From: Caldilineaceae bacterium bin34
GTDB taxonomy: Bacteria > Chloroflexota > Anaerolineae > Caldilineales > Caldilineaceae
Assembly: GCA_002238555.1 (NCBI GenBank)
Contig: MPMO01000006.1
Span: 1-64,000, forward strand
Direction: 5' to 3'
DNA: 64,000 nt
Made by a program: the position numbers and the translations under genes. Below are positions 9,140 to 18,117 of the stretch, piece after piece. The notes below the pieces were generated by a model. The model was not told where the DNA came from, made no database searches, and saw only the letters and a program-made list of their open reading frames with translations. Each line of letters opens with the position of its first letter. Position 1 is the first letter of the stretch.

Positions 9140-10041
9140 CGTTCGGGTTCCGTTGCGGGATTGGCCTCCAGCCAGGCCAGCACGGTCCGGCGGTCCGGAA
9201 TGCGACTGGCGCCCACGCCTTCCACCCCCATGGACGCCGCGGCGTTGGCAAACCGCGCCGAACTCCACAAGGCGCCGGTTTCCGCGTAGCGGATCAGGAA
9301 GGCGGTGGCGAAGATGTCTCCGGCCCCGGTCGGGTCCATCTCGCGGGCGGGTCGCGGCGGCACGTGGCGGCACACAACCCGTCCCTGGCGGCGGATGAAC
9401 AGATCGCTGCCTTGCCGGTGGTTGGACAGGAGGACGACGGGTACGCGGGCCAACAGGGGATCAAGGCGCGACAGGTCGTGATCCAGATCCTCGCGCGAGA
9501 GGATGAGAATGTCGAGATGGGAGAGGCTGTCATCCGCCTCGGGCCAGACACAGGCCTCGACGCGCCCGTCCGGCGCGATGTGGCGCAGCCAACCCTGGGC
9601 TCCGCCGGCCTTCAGGGTGCCGGCGGCAAACGAAGCCGGCAAGTCGCTGGCAATCTCCTGCATGATCGGACACAGAAACACGGCCTTGGCCCTGAGCTGA
9701 CGGGGAGACAAATCCCGGCCGCCAATGGGTGCCGCCGGTTCAAAGCACAACTGGGTGCGCACCTCGCCGCGGTAATGGTTGACGAAGGTGGTCGTCGTGT
9801 TCGACGGCAGCACGGTCCAGTGTGCCAGGTCCGTCAAGTCCGACAGGTCCTCGTCGTGTGCCACCCTGGTCACGGCTTCCGCGGCCACCCCCAGGGCGTG
9901 GCTGGTATGGGCGGCATAGGTGACGGAACCGCCGTGAATGAAACGGCTTCGATCGGATTCGTCGAGATCGCGGGTGACATTCCCCACGAGCAACAGGCGC
10001 GGCGGCGCCTGCCTGTCCGGGGGCATGGCCGGCCGACTCAT
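9136..10041 (-). CDS. PfkB-family carbohydrate/nucleoside kinase
   Basis: 301 residues of the ribokinase/PfkB fold. The C-terminal signature DPTGAGDIFATAF (236-248) carries the catalytic Asp and the anion hole. Near the N-terminus, LLVGNVTRDL and FIHGGSVTYAA match the substrate-binding region. The substrate (sugar, nucleoside or other alcohol) is not predictable. It sits between jag (32-base gap) and parA (4-base overlap), an odd place for a sugar kinase in an origin-type operon. The start may be ATG 10041 or ATG 10026; both precede the first beta strand. Confidence 0.85.
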   Translation of the reverse strand: MSRPAMPPDRQAPPRLLLVGNVTRDLDESDRSRFIHGGSVTYAAHTSHALGVAAEAVTRVAHDEDLSDLTDLAHWTVLPSNTTTTFVNHYRGEVRTQLCFEPAAPIGGRDLSPRQLRAKAVFLCPIMQEIASDLPASFAAGTLKAGGAQGWLRHIAPDGRVEACVWPEADDSLSHLDILILSREDLDHDLSRLDPLLARVPVVLLSNHRQGSDLFIRRQGRVVCRHVPPRPAREMDPTGAGDIFATAFLIRYAETGALWSSARFANAAASMGVEGVGASRIPDRRTVLAWLEANPATEPER

Positions 10042-10073
10042 CGAACGCTGTGTCCGGCGGGACCGATCGGCGC

Positions 10074-11078
10074 CTACTTGAGCAGGACGACAACCCGGCG
10101 ATCCGGCCCGGTGCCCTCGCTTTCGGTGTAGACGTCCGGGTGGTCCTTGAGGGCTACATGCACGACCCAGCGCTGGCGCTTGGTCATCGGTTCCATTTCC
10201 CAGGGCCGGCTCCGATCCACGACGTCGGCGGCGGTTTTGAGGGCTCGTTCCTGAAGCGCGGCATCCTGCTTGAGCTGGTAGCTGTCGATGTCCAGGTCCA
10301 GTTTCGGACAATCGCGCGCCAGCCTACGCATCATGGAAACCAGGGTCCAGTGCATGCTTTGCAACGTGGCGCCGCGGCGGCCGATCAGCCGTCCGAGGTG
10401 CCGGCCTTCGACGAACAGGGTCAACCGGTCGGCGCTCTCGCGGGCATCGGTGGTCCAGGTTCGTTTCACCTGGAAGTCCTCCACCCCCATGTACTCAAGC
10501 ATGCGGGTGAGGGTCTCGACGGCAATGCGCTCGTTGTCCTCCTGGTCGGCCGGTGTCGGCACGGACTCGTCGTAGGCGTCGGTGCGCACTATTTCGCGGG
10601 CGTTGCGCTGGCTCCGGGTTTCCGGGTCCAGGGTCCGCCGGCCGCGATCGTTCCCGGAATCGCGCGGTGCCCGGTGTTCCTGGGACTGTTGTCGCCCCTT
10701 GCCGCGCCGGTTGCGTCTGCGCCGCGGGCGGCGGTCGGATCGGGTGCCGGTGTCCTGTTCCGTTGCAATAGGCGCCGCCTGCGGTTCGCGCAGCGGTGGT
10801 TCGTCCTCATCGTCCTCGGTGTCCCAGTCGTCCCATTCCTCGTCCGCCGCGGGTTCGGGCTGGCCGGCGACTTCCTGCTGGTCCTCGAAGTCCAGTTCTC
10901 CGGCCAAGTCGTCCAGGCGGCTAACCCGGACCAACGCTTCGACGCGTCCCAGGAACTTGCGCCTCGGATGTTGCAACACCTCGATGTCCGCTTCGGCGCG
11001 GGTTAGGCCCAGTACGTGCAGACCCTCGGCGATGGCGTCGTCAATGGTGCGTCCGCTGAACTCTCCGCTGTCACTCAT
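10074..11078 (-). CDS. jag: Jag/KhpB RNA-binding protein
   Basis: 334 residues in three parts: an N-terminal Jag_N domain (1-50, with the KFLGR stretch), a long low-complexity linker that is first acidic (about 70-95) and then Arg-rich (about 110-150), and C-terminal KH (with LIGRRGATLQSMHW) and R3H (about 270-334) domains. KhpB proteins bind RNA and influence cell division and envelope growth. The position directly after yidC (6-base gap) is the classic jag location. The charged linker is longer than in Bacillus. Confidence 0.93.
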   Translation of the reverse strand: MSDSGEFSGRTIDDAIAEGLHVLGLTRAEADIEVLQHPRRKFLGRVEALVRVSRLDDLAGELDFEDQQEVAGQPEPAADEEWDDWDTEDDEDEPPLREPQAAPIATEQDTGTRSDRRPRRRRNRRGKGRQQSQEHRAPRDSGNDRGRRTLDPETRSQRNAREIVRTDAYDESVPTPADQEDNERIAVETLTRMLEYMGVEDFQVKRTWTTDARESADRLTLFVEGRHLGRLIGRRGATLQSMHWTLVSMMRRLARDCPKLDLDIDSYQLKQDAALQERALKTAADVVDRSRPWEMEPMTKRQRWVVHVALKDHPDVYTESEGTGPDRRVVVLLK

Positions 11079-11084
11079 CGCTGT

Positions 11085-12119
11085 TTATCCCCTCTTCTTT
11101 CTGCGCTTCTTGCGTCGTTTGCGTGTCAGGTTCCCGTTGGCATCGGCAGGAGCGGAAGCGGACTCTTCGGCCACGGGCGGATAGGCTTCCCGGTGGGAGT
11201 GGTTGCGGGACGCGGAGGCAGGGCGCGCCGCGGTTGCAGCCTGTCCGGAACCCGTGTTGACGGCTGGTGCGTCCGTCTTGGCTTGCATCTTCGCCATGAC
11301 GTATTGCTGGACCAGCTGGATGATGTTGCCGGTGACCCAGTACAGGGAAAGACCGGCCGGTACCTGCAGTGAGAAAAAGCCAAACATGACCGTCATGATT
11401 GTACCCATGGATTTCATGGTGCCGGCCTGGGGGCTTGCGCTGCCGCCCATGGCCGGATTGGTCATCTTGCTCATGACGAACTGCGTGATCACCAGGAAGG
11501 CCGGCAGCGACATGTAGGCCAGCAGCTGCACGTAGTCGCCCTGCGAAAAGGCGGTCGTGATCCAGCCCAGGCCGCCCGTGAAGGCGGGGAAGCCCAGGTC
11601 GGGGATCCAATAGAAGGACGCATTGTCGAGCTCCGGTCCCAGGACCACCAGTGCCGAATAGAGGCCGAACAGGATGGGCATTTGCACGACCAGCAGCAGG
11701 ATGGGCAGGCAGCCGCTCAGGGGGTTGATGCCTTCCTCCTCGTACAGCCGCCGCTGTTCCCGCATCAGGCGGTCGCGGTCCTTGCCGTATTTCTTCTGGA
11801 GTTCCTGCAGCTTGGGCTGTACGTCCTTCTGGCCTTGCATGCCCTTGATCTGCACGTAGGTCAAGGGCAGCAGCACCACCCGAATGCCGATCGTGAAGAG
11901 GATGATGGCGTAGCCCCACGGGTACTCGGACTGGTTGTCCCTGAGCCAGTCCGACAGGTTGATCAGAACCCGCGCCAGGGGCCAGACCACCGCGGTTTGC
12001 CAGAATCCGTCCGGCTCCACGACACGCACGTCCACACCCTCGCGGGCGACGCCGCAGCCGGCAACCAGGAACGCGGCCAGCACCAGCAGGGCGAGCAGCG
12101 GAATGTGTTTTCTGTTCAT
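11085..12119 (-). CDS. yidC: Membrane protein insertase YidC/Oxa1, lipoprotein form
   Basis: 344 residues from ATG 12119 (longer in-frame starts run into yidD). It opens with a lipoprotein signal (hydrophobic segment, then LVAGC with Cys22), as in Gram-positive and Chloroflexota YidC/SpoIIIJ; the large periplasmic P1 domain of proteobacterial YidC is missing. The 60KD_IMP core follows: a first helix containing the conserved Arg (TIGIRVVLLPLTYVQIK), a cytoplasmic coiled hairpin (about 95-130), and further helices ending in SLYWVTGNIIQLVQQYV. The last 55 residues are a basic tail (RKRRKKRRKKR), likely to contact ribosomes. It inserts membrane proteins with SecYEG or alone. Confidence 0.95.
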   Translation of the reverse strand: MNRKHIPLLALLVLAAFLVAGCGVAREGVDVRVVEPDGFWQTAVVWPLARVLINLSDWLRDNQSEYPWGYAIILFTIGIRVVLLPLTYVQIKGMQGQKDVQPKLQELQKKYGKDRDRLMREQRRLYEEEGINPLSGCLPILLLVVQMPILFGLYSALVVLGPELDNASFYWIPDLGFPAFTGGLGWITTAFSQGDYVQLLAYMSLPAFLVITQFVMSKMTNPAMGGSASPQAGTMKSMGTIMTVMFGFFSLQVPAGLSLYWVTGNIIQLVQQYVMAKMQAKTDAPAVNTGSGQAATAARPASASRNHSHREAYPPVAEESASAPADANGNLTRKRRKKRRKKRG

Positions 12120-12139
12120 GGTGTTTCGAACCGTATCGA

Positions 12140-12349
12140 TCAGGGTACCGGATCCTCGCCACCCTTGTTGAAGGGATGGCACCGCAGGATACGCCCCAAT
12201 CCCATCCAGCCGCCGCGCCAAAGGCCGTGACGCTGGATTGCCTCGATCATGTAGTGGGAGCAAGTGGGGGAAAACCGGCAGGTGGGGCCCAGCAGCGGGG
12301 ACACGAAGCGTTGGTACAAGCGAACCGAGAAGATGGCGAACCTGGCCAT
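12140..12349 (-). CDS. yidD: Membrane protein insertion efficiency factor YidD
   Basis: 69 residues with the family's hallmark [19 protein letters not shown] and the ending [14 protein letters not shown]. The N-terminal amphipathic helix attaches it to the inner face of the membrane. It lies between rnpA and yidC, as in most bacteria, with gaps of 12 and 20 bases. Confidence 0.95.
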   Translation of the reverse strand: MARFAIFSVRLYQRFVSPLLGPTCRFSPTCSHYMIEAIQRHGLWRGGWMGLGRILRCHPFNKGGEDPVP

Positions 12350-12361
12350 ACCCGTCGGGGG

Positions 12362-12736
12362 TCAGCCGCTGTCCGAGGCGGCACTTGGCGCAGGGGTGTC
12401 GGCGAGTTGCAGGTGCAGGCGCCGGACCAGTTGCAGCGCGGCCTGTTCCAAATCCCAATAGCCGGCCCGTGCGGCTTGGGCGCGGCAGATCACCACGATG
12501 TCATAGCCTGCGTGCAGTCGGTTCAGGTTGAGACGGAAAATGGCTCGCAGCCGCCGCTTGAGGCGGTTGCGCACTACGGCGTTGCCCACGCGTTTGCTGA
12601 CCACGAAGCCAAATCGGTTGTGGGGCAGGTGATTGGCCAGACAGCACAGAACCAGCAGCCGATTGCGGCGGCTGCGTCCCGCTCTGCGGACGCGCGCAAA
12701 GGACCGTTGGTCCCGCAGGCTGTACTTGCGTTTCAT
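12362..12736 (-). CDS. rnpA: Ribonuclease P protein component
   Basis: 124 residues from ATG 12736. It begins MKRKYSLRDQRSFARVRRAG and contains the RNR signature (VVRNRLKRRLRAIFR) and FGFVVSKRVGNAV. It binds the RNase P RNA and aids tRNA 5' maturation. The gene lies 35 bases after rpmH. The reading frame stays open upstream to a GTG at 12982, covering all of rpmH in another frame, so a longer N-terminally extended form is possible; see findings. Confidence 0.94.
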   Translation of the reverse strand: MKRKYSLRDQRSFARVRRAGRSRRNRLLVLCCLANHLPHNRFGFVVSKRVGNAVVRNRLKRRLRAIFRLNLNRLHAGYDIVVICRAQAARAGYWDLEQAALQLVRRLHLQLADTPAPSAASDSG

Positions 12737-12771
12737 GGGGGTGCGAACTCCCGTAGAGGGGCGCGCACCGG

Positions 12772-12936
12772 CTAATGAATGGACTTGCGGTGGGTCAGCT
12801 GAACGGCCAGCCGCTTGCGGCCGCGCAGACGTCGCCGCTTGAGTATATTGCGTCCTCCCGGCGACATCATGCGCTTGCGGAAGCCATGTGTGCGCAGGCG
12901 CTTGCGTACTTTGGGTTGCCAGGTTCTTTTGGGCAT
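12772..12936 (-). CDS. rpmH: 50S ribosomal protein L34
   Basis: 54 residues, very basic, starting [19 protein letters not shown] and containing [21 protein letters not shown], which is diagnostic for L34. ATG 12936 was chosen by homology; an upstream in-frame extension to 12999 is not coding. It is the first gene of the minus-strand operon that continues through rnpA, yidD, yidC, jag, pfkB, parA and parB. The TTGACC/TATACT promoter lies about 70 bases upstream. Confidence 0.96.
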   Translation of the reverse strand: MPKRTWQPKVRKRLRTHGFRKRMMSPGGRNILKRRRLRGRKRLAVQLTHRKSIH

Positions 12937-13005
12937 GGCGAAGGGGTCGCGGAGTGGGCGGAAGGACCGTCGACACGGCCACTGTTTCCGAACAGACAAA
13001 CCGAA

Positions 13006-13034
13006 AGTATAGGCCCGTACACGACCTCGGTCAA
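13006..13034 (-). promoter_or_regulatory. Promoter of the rpmH-parB operon
   Basis: On the minus strand, TTGACC (13029-13034) and TATACT (13006-13011) are separated by exactly 17 bases, a near-consensus sigma-70 type promoter. Transcription would begin near 12999, giving a leader of about 60 bases before rpmH. Confidence 0.7.
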
Positions 13035-13111
13035 ATCCAAACGGCCCCAGGACGGTGCACTGCGGTCCGGTGCGGTTGCATTGCGAGGCCCAATCTATAT
13101 TCCGGCTCCGG

Positions 13112-13120
13112 TGCTAGACT
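13112..13120 (+). promoter_or_regulatory. Possible extended -10 promoter for priA
   Basis: TGCTAGACT fits an extended -10 (TGn followed by TAGACT) about 110 bases before the priA start. No -35 is recognisable. A second candidate, TATATT at 13096-13101, is just upstream. The gap 12937-13231 holds nothing else that I can recognise; only one near-match to a DnaA box (TTGTCCACC, 13135-13143) is present. Confidence 0.3.
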
Positions 13121-13231
13121 GGCTGCCAACGGCCTTGTCCACCGGCGAACGGGGACAGATCGGACGGCGCAGCCGGGCACGGGGCTGGCGAACGGCACGG
13201 AACCATCAGCCGGACGCGGCAAGTCACAGTT

Positions 13232-15799
13232 ATGGCTTCATCGAATGGGGCGTCGTGGGACGGCCAGGGACGTTTCGCGGAAGTAGCGGTCTTCGTGCCG
13301 GTCCGGCCGCACTGGCATCAAGGCGAGGCGGGGGCGCGCTCGGATGAACAGCCCCTTGCGGAGCGCTTGCAGCTGTTTCACTACGGCATCCCGGACGATT
13401 TGCGGTCGCGGCTGGCACCGGGCCATGTGGTGCGGGTTCCGTTTGGCCGCAGGACGGTCAAGGGGATGGTCATGCGGCGCACCGCAACCAGCCCGGTGGC
13501 CACGCGTCTCATCCTGGATCTGGTTCAGGACAAACCCGTGCTTGGCCAGCGCCAACTGGAGCTGGCCGGGTGGATGGTTGCCTTTTACGGAGCCCCACTC
13601 TCCTCCTGCCTGTCGCTGTTTGTGCCGCCGGGCCTGTTGGGCCGGAACCAGGACCGCAAGCCCATGGGACCTCGCATGGATTGGTACCTCCAGCTGGCCG
13701 TCGAGGACGAGGACCTCGTTCCGAGCCTGCTCCAAGCCGGACGGGCCACGCGCCTGGTTCGGCTGTTGGAGACGTTGGACAGCCTACGACAGGCAATCGG
13801 ACGTACGGAACTGTCCCGTGCCGAACTGCTAGAGGCGGCCGGCAAGGGCTACGGTTCGGCGCTGAAGGTCCTTGCGGACAAGGGGCTGGTTGGCGTGGTT
13901 GACGGGACCGTGCACTTCACGCTGGATTCGGCTGCCGTCGTGCAGGCCCGGCTTGCCCTGCGCGGTTCGGGCCGCTGGCTGCCGTTCCTGCAGGCCTTGT
14001 CCGATATGGGCGGGGGGGCCTGGAAGTCCGATCTGCCCGGCGAATTCCGCGACCTCGAAACCTGGCGGCGCCTGCAGGGATACGGCCTGGTGTTCCTGGA
14101 CTGCCGGCGCCGACCGCGGGATCCGTTGGCCGGGGCTGCCTATCCGCGGACGCGGGCCGTTCCGCTGACCGGCGAACAGGAAGCCGCGCTGCAGGCGGTA
14201 CTGGCAGGCGGCAATGACGCGTCGCACCGTGCCTGGATGCTCCAGGGCGTGACCGGCAGCGGCAAGACCGAGGTGTATCTCCAAGTGCTCGAGGCGTGCC
14301 TTGACCGGGGGCGGCAGGCGATTGTCCTGGTGCCCGAGATTGCCCTGACCCCCCAGACCGTGAGCAGGTTTGCCGGACGGTTTCCGGGCCGGGTGTCCGT
14401 CATGCATTCGGGGTTGACGTCCGGACAGCGGTTCGATGTCTGGAACGATGTGCTGGACGGCAGGGTGGACATCCTGGTGGGCGCGCGCAGCGCCCTGTTT
14501 GCCCCGATGCCCAACCTGGGTCTGATCGTGGTGGACGAGGAGCATGACGACTCCTACAAGCAGAACGCCGAACTGTGGGGGGGCGCCACGGTGTTCTATG
14601 ACGCCCGGCGGGTGGCCCTGCGGATGAGCGAGGCCCTCCCGGTCCGCCTGCTCATGGGATCCGCCACGCCGTCGCTGCAAACGCTGCACCGGGTGGCGCA
14701 GGGCACTGTCCGGCGGCTGCGGCTGCCGCACCGCATTCATGCCGCCGGCCGCGGCGTGGTCCGGGCCGAACTGCCGCCCATCGAACTGGTGGACATGCGC
14801 CAGGAACTGATGGCGGGCAACCTGTCGGTGTTCTCGCGTCTGCTGCAAGGCCAGTTGGCGGAGGCCCTGGCACGGCGCGAGCAGGCCATCCTGTTTATTA
14901 ATCGGCGGGGCACGCGGACCTTTGTCATGTGCCGCATGTGCGGACATGTGATGGAGTGCACCGCCTGCACAAACGTCCTGACCTGGCACAGCGACATCGA
15001 GCGGTTGCAGTGCCACACCTGCGGCCGCGAGTTCCCCAACCCGTCGGCGTGTCCGGCCTGTGGCGACGGGCGCATTCGGTACTTCGGCAGTGGGACCCAG
15101 CGCATTGCAGCCGAACTGAGCAACCGGTTCCCGGGGGTGCGCGTCCTGCGCTGGGATGCGGACAGTGCCGGCGGGCAGGGCGGCCACACCCGCATCATGG
15201 AGAGTTTCCAGGCCCATGAGGCGGATGTTCTGGTCGGCACGCAGATGATTGCCAAGGGACTGGACCTGCCCAGGGTCACCGTGGTGGGGGCCGTGGCGGC
15301 CGACGTGGGGGTCAACCTGCCGGACTTCCGCGCGGCGGAACGGGCGTGCCAGCTGCTCATCCAGGTGGCCGGTCGTGCCGGGCGCAGCGAGCGGGGCGGC
15401 CGGGTCGTCATACAGACGTACAACCCGGATCATTACGCGATTCGGGCGGCCGCGCGCCATGACTACGATGCCTTCTGCCGGGCCGAACTGGCGTTCCGCC
15501 AACAAGTGAGGTACCCGCCCTACAGGCGCCTGGCCCGTCTGATTGTCTGGGACCGCAAACAGGAGCAGGCCCGCAGGCACGCCGCGACGATGATGACGGC
15601 GCTCGAGGACGCCCGGATGTCCCTGGATGCGGGGGAAGCGATTGAACTGATCGGTCCCGCACCTCCGTTCCATCCGCAACTGCAGTCCTGGTGGCGGATG
15701 CAGATTCTGGTGCTGGCGGAGGATCCGGTCCGGCTGATCGAGCGCGTGCCCGTGGGGCCGGCCTGGCGGGTGGACGTCGATCCGGTCTCGACGCTGTGA
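13232..15799 (+). CDS. priA: Primosomal protein N' (replication restart helicase PriA)
   Basis: 855 residues. After the N-terminal DNA-binding domain (EVAVFVPV ... LFHYGIPDDL) comes a helicase core with Walker A GVTGSGKTEVY (about 344-354), the DEEH Walker B in IVVDEEHDDSYKQ, and motif VI near QVAGRAGRSERGG. The zinc-binding insertion has its eight cysteines in the usual pairs (CRMCGHVMECTAC and, downstream, CHTCG and CPACG). It recognises stalled forks and reloads the replisome. It is transcribed away from the rpmH operon. ATG 13232 has no clear Shine-Dalgarno, so a slightly later start is possible. Confidence 0.95.
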   Translation: MASSNGASWDGQGRFAEVAVFVPVRPHWHQGEAGARSDEQPLAERLQLFHYGIPDDLRSRLAPGHVVRVPFGRRTVKGMVMRRTATSPVATRLILDLVQDKPVLGQRQLELAGWMVAFYGAPLSSCLSLFVPPGLLGRNQDRKPMGPRMDWYLQLAVEDEDLVPSLLQAGRATRLVRLLETLDSLRQAIGRTELSRAELLEAAGKGYGSALKVLADKGLVGVVDGTVHFTLDSAAVVQARLALRGSGRWLPFLQALSDMGGGAWKSDLPGEFRDLETWRRLQGYGLVFLDCRRRPRDPLAGAAYPRTRAVPLTGEQEAALQAVLAGGNDASHRAWMLQGVTGSGKTEVYLQVLEACLDRGRQAIVLVPEIALTPQTVSRFAGRFPGRVSVMHSGLTSGQRFDVWNDVLDGRVDILVGARSALFAPMPNLGLIVVDEEHDDSYKQNAELWGGATVFYDARRVALRMSEALPVRLLMGSATPSLQTLHRVAQGTVRRLRLPHRIHAAGRGVVRAELPPIELVDMRQELMAGNLSVFSRLLQGQLAEALARREQAILFINRRGTRTFVMCRMCGHVMECTACTNVLTWHSDIERLQCHTCGREFPNPSACPACGDGRIRYFGSGTQRIAAELSNRFPGVRVLRWDADSAGGQGGHTRIMESFQAHEADVLVGTQMIAKGLDLPRVTVVGAVAADVGVNLPDFRAAERACQLLIQVAGRAGRSERGGRVVIQTYNPDHYAIRAAARHDYDAFCRAELAFRQQVRYPPYRRLARLIVWDRKQEQARRHAATMMTALEDARMSLDAGEAIELIGPAPPFHPQLQSWWRMQILVLAEDPVRLIERVPVGPAWRVDVDPVSTL

Positions 15800-15873
15800 C
15801 GCTCCCGCCCGAGGGGGAGGTCGAAACCATGGGTCGGACCCGGCTGCAGAGGCGTAGGGGCACTGCGCCCGTT

Positions 15874-15903
15874 TTGGTCAAGCCGAAGTCGGTATCCTAG
15901 AAT
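15874..15903 (+). promoter_or_regulatory. Candidate promoter of the pyrophosphatase gene
   Basis: TTGGTC (15874-15879) and TAGAAT (15898-15903) are 18 bases apart, 78 bases before the ATG. Confidence 0.5.
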
Positions 15904-15980
15904 CAGGGGTTTGAATTGCGGCGATGAGGCCGGATTAGGCCGCCCCAAGCCGTGTCCGCGAACGGAGAAGTAGCCGGCAG

Positions 15981-18011
15981 ATGGAACTCAACGACTTCAG
16001 TCTGATTTGGGCCGCGCTGGGCATCGGCGTCCTCGGAATCATCTTTGTGCTGTTGAAGATGCGCCAGGTGTTGGCCTTTGACGCCGGCAATGCGACGATG
16101 CGCGAAATCGCTTCCGCGATCCAGGCCGGGGCCGCCGGGTTCCTCAGGGACGAGTATCGCATCCTGGCCATTTTCGTGGCCGTCGTGGCCGTTGCCATGT
16201 TCCTGCTGATACAGTGGCAGTCCGCGGCCAGTTTTGTGTTGGGCGCGGTGACCTCCGCCGGGGCCGGCTACCTGGGCATGTACGTGGCCGTGCGCGCCAA
16301 CGTGCGTACCGCGGCTGCCAGCAGCCGGTCGCTCAACGCCGGCTTGCGCGTGGCCTTCGGCAGCGGTTCCATCATGGGCATGTCGGTGGTCAGCTTCAGC
16401 ATTGTGGGCCTGACCCTTCTTTATATCCTGTTCGACGGCCAGATCGCCTATGTGACCAGCTTCGGCTTCGGCGCCAGCAGCATCGCCCTGTTCGCCAGGG
16501 TGGGCGGCGGCATCTTCACCAAGGCGGCCGATGTCGGGGCCGACCTGGTTGGCAAGGTGGAACAGGGCATCCCAGAGGACGATCCCCGCAATCCGGCGGT
16601 GATTGCCGACAACGTCGGCGACAACGTCGGCGATGTCGCCGGCATGGGTGCCGACCTGTTCGAAAGCTTCAGTGGTTCCATCATCGCCGCCACCACGCTG
16701 GGTTTGGTGGCCGTCAACCCCGAAACGGCCATCCTGCCCTTCATCGTGGCGGGCCTCGGCATCGTCGCCGCGTTCCTGGGCTCGCTGCTGGTGCGGACGC
16801 GGGAGGACGCGGACCAGGAGGCCCTGCTGGCCACACTGTCCCGGGCCATCTACGCCTCGTCCGGTCTGGTGGCCCTCTTTGTAGCCGGGGCGATCGTGGT
16901 CCTGAACGGCGTCATGGGCTGGGATATCGCCTGGCGGTACTGGTGGGTGGTGGTCATCGGCCTGGTGGCCGGGAACCTGATTGGCTGGTTCACCGAGTAC
17001 TACACCAGCTATACCCGCAGGCCGACCCAGGGTATCGCCGAGGCCGGCAGCACGACCGCCACCCTGATTATCGAGGGATTGGCCGTGGGCATGAACAGTG
17101 CCGTGCTGCCGGTGGTGACGGTGGCGGTCGCCATCGTGGCCAGCCTCACCGTGGGCGGTCCGGAAGCGGGCATGTTCTCGGTGGCCCTGGCCGGGGTCGG
17201 CATGCTGAGCACGCTGGGCATTACGCTGGCGACCGATGCCTACGGACCCGTGGCCGACAACGCAGGCGGCATCGCGGAGATGAGCGGCCTGCCCGGCGAG
17301 GTGCGGGACCGAACCGACGCGCTCGACAGCCTGGGCAACACCACGGCCGCCACCGGCAAGGGCTTTGCCATTGGTTCGGCCGTTCTGACCGCACTGGCCC
17401 TGATGGCGGCCTACGTCAGTGAAACCGGCATCACCGAGTGGGACCTGCTCTCGCCGGTCCTGCTGCCGGGCCTGCTTGTGGGCGGCATGCTGCCGTTCTT
17501 CTTTGCCGCCCGCACCATGACCGCGGTGGGACGTTCGGCCCAGAGCATCGTTGAGGAAGTGCGTCGCCAGTTCCGGGAGATCCCCGGCATCATGGAGCGG
17601 GAGCAGAAGCCCGACTACAAGGCCTGTGTTGCCATCAGCACGCGCAGCTCCCTGCGCGAAATGATCCTGCCGTCCCTGATCGCCATTGCCGCCCCGCTGG
17701 TGGTGGGGTTCGTCATGGGGCCGGAGGCCTTGGCCGGCCTGCTGATGGGCGCGATCGTGTCCGGCTTCCTGCTGGCCGTGATGATGGCCAACGCGGGCGG
17801 TGCCTGGGACAACGCCAAGAAGTGGATTGAGACGGGGGAGTACGGCGGCAAGGGCTCCGACTACCACAAGGCGGCCGTGGTCGGCGACACCGTGGGGGAT
17901 CCGTTCAAGGACACGAGCGGTCCCTCCCTCAACATCCTGATCAAGCTGATGACGATTGTCAGCCTGGTGTTTGCCGGCGCCATGGGCAGCGGACTGCTCA
18001 ACCTCGGCTGA
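15981..18011 (+). CDS. hppA: Membrane-bound ion-translocating pyrophosphatase
   Basis: 676 residues, almost all transmembrane, with about 15-16 hydrophobic segments. It hydrolyses cytoplasmic pyrophosphate and pumps H+ or Na+ outward. The substrate-binding signatures are clear: [15 protein letters not shown], then [20 protein letters not shown], and near the C-terminus [17 protein letters not shown]. The residue pattern [16 protein letters not shown] has Ala where the K+-independent type has Lys, so this should be the K+-dependent class, which contains both Na+ and H+ pumps. RBS-like GGAGAAG lies upstream of ATG 15981. The gene is monocistronic and could draw on pyrophosphate from purine and tRNA-charging reactions. 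Confidence 0.95.
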   Translation: MELNDFSLIWAALGIGVLGIIFVLLKMRQVLAFDAGNATMREIASAIQAGAAGFLRDEYRILAIFVAVVAVAMFLLIQWQSAASFVLGAVTSAGAGYLGMYVAVRANVRTAAASSRSLNAGLRVAFGSGSIMGMSVVSFSIVGLTLLYILFDGQIAYVTSFGFGASSIALFARVGGGIFTKAADVGADLVGKVEQGIPEDDPRNPAVIADNVGDNVGDVAGMGADLFESFSGSIIAATTLGLVAVNPETAILPFIVAGLGIVAAFLGSLLVRTREDADQEALLATLSRAIYASSGLVALFVAGAIVVLNGVMGWDIAWRYWWVVVIGLVAGNLIGWFTEYYTSYTRRPTQGIAEAGSTTATLIIEGLAVGMNSAVLPVVTVAVAIVASLTVGGPEAGMFSVALAGVGMLSTLGITLATDAYGPVADNAGGIAEMSGLPGEVRDRTDALDSLGNTTAATGKGFAIGSAVLTALALMAAYVSETGITEWDLLSPVLLPGLLVGGMLPFFFAARTMTAVGRSAQSIVEEVRRQFREIPGIMEREQKPDYKACVAISTRSSLREMILPSLIAIAAPLVVGFVMGPEALAGLLMGAIVSGFLLAVMMANAGGAWDNAKKWIETGEYGGKGSDYHKAAVVGDTVGDPFKDTSGPSLNILIKLMTIVSLVFAGAMGSGLLNLG

Positions 18012-18051
18012 TTGGTCGGACAACCCCACCGATTGCAGACCGTCCGAGGGT

Positions 18052-18067
18052 GCTCCCGGCCGGGAGC
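18052..18067. terminator. Perfect palindrome between convergent genes
   Basis: GCTCCCGGCCGGGAGC is a perfect 16-base palindrome in the 106-base gap between the convergent pyrophosphatase and helical-repeat genes. It may act as a transcription stop in both directions, though no T tract follows. Confidence 0.4.
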
Positions 18068-18117
18068 CGGCTGCGGATGGAAAGACGCCCCTGCCATGGA
18101 TGCGCCAACGGCCCGGC

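Noticed and set aside
10459-10472. parS-like sequence in jag (GTTTCACCTGGAAG)
   Set aside because: Three mismatches to the 14-base core of parS, inside a coding region; not enough for a call.
12937-13231. Possible oriC between rpmH and priA
   Set aside because: Only one imperfect DnaA-box-like sequence (TTGTCCACC) is present, with no AT-rich stretch or repeated boxes and no dnaA gene.
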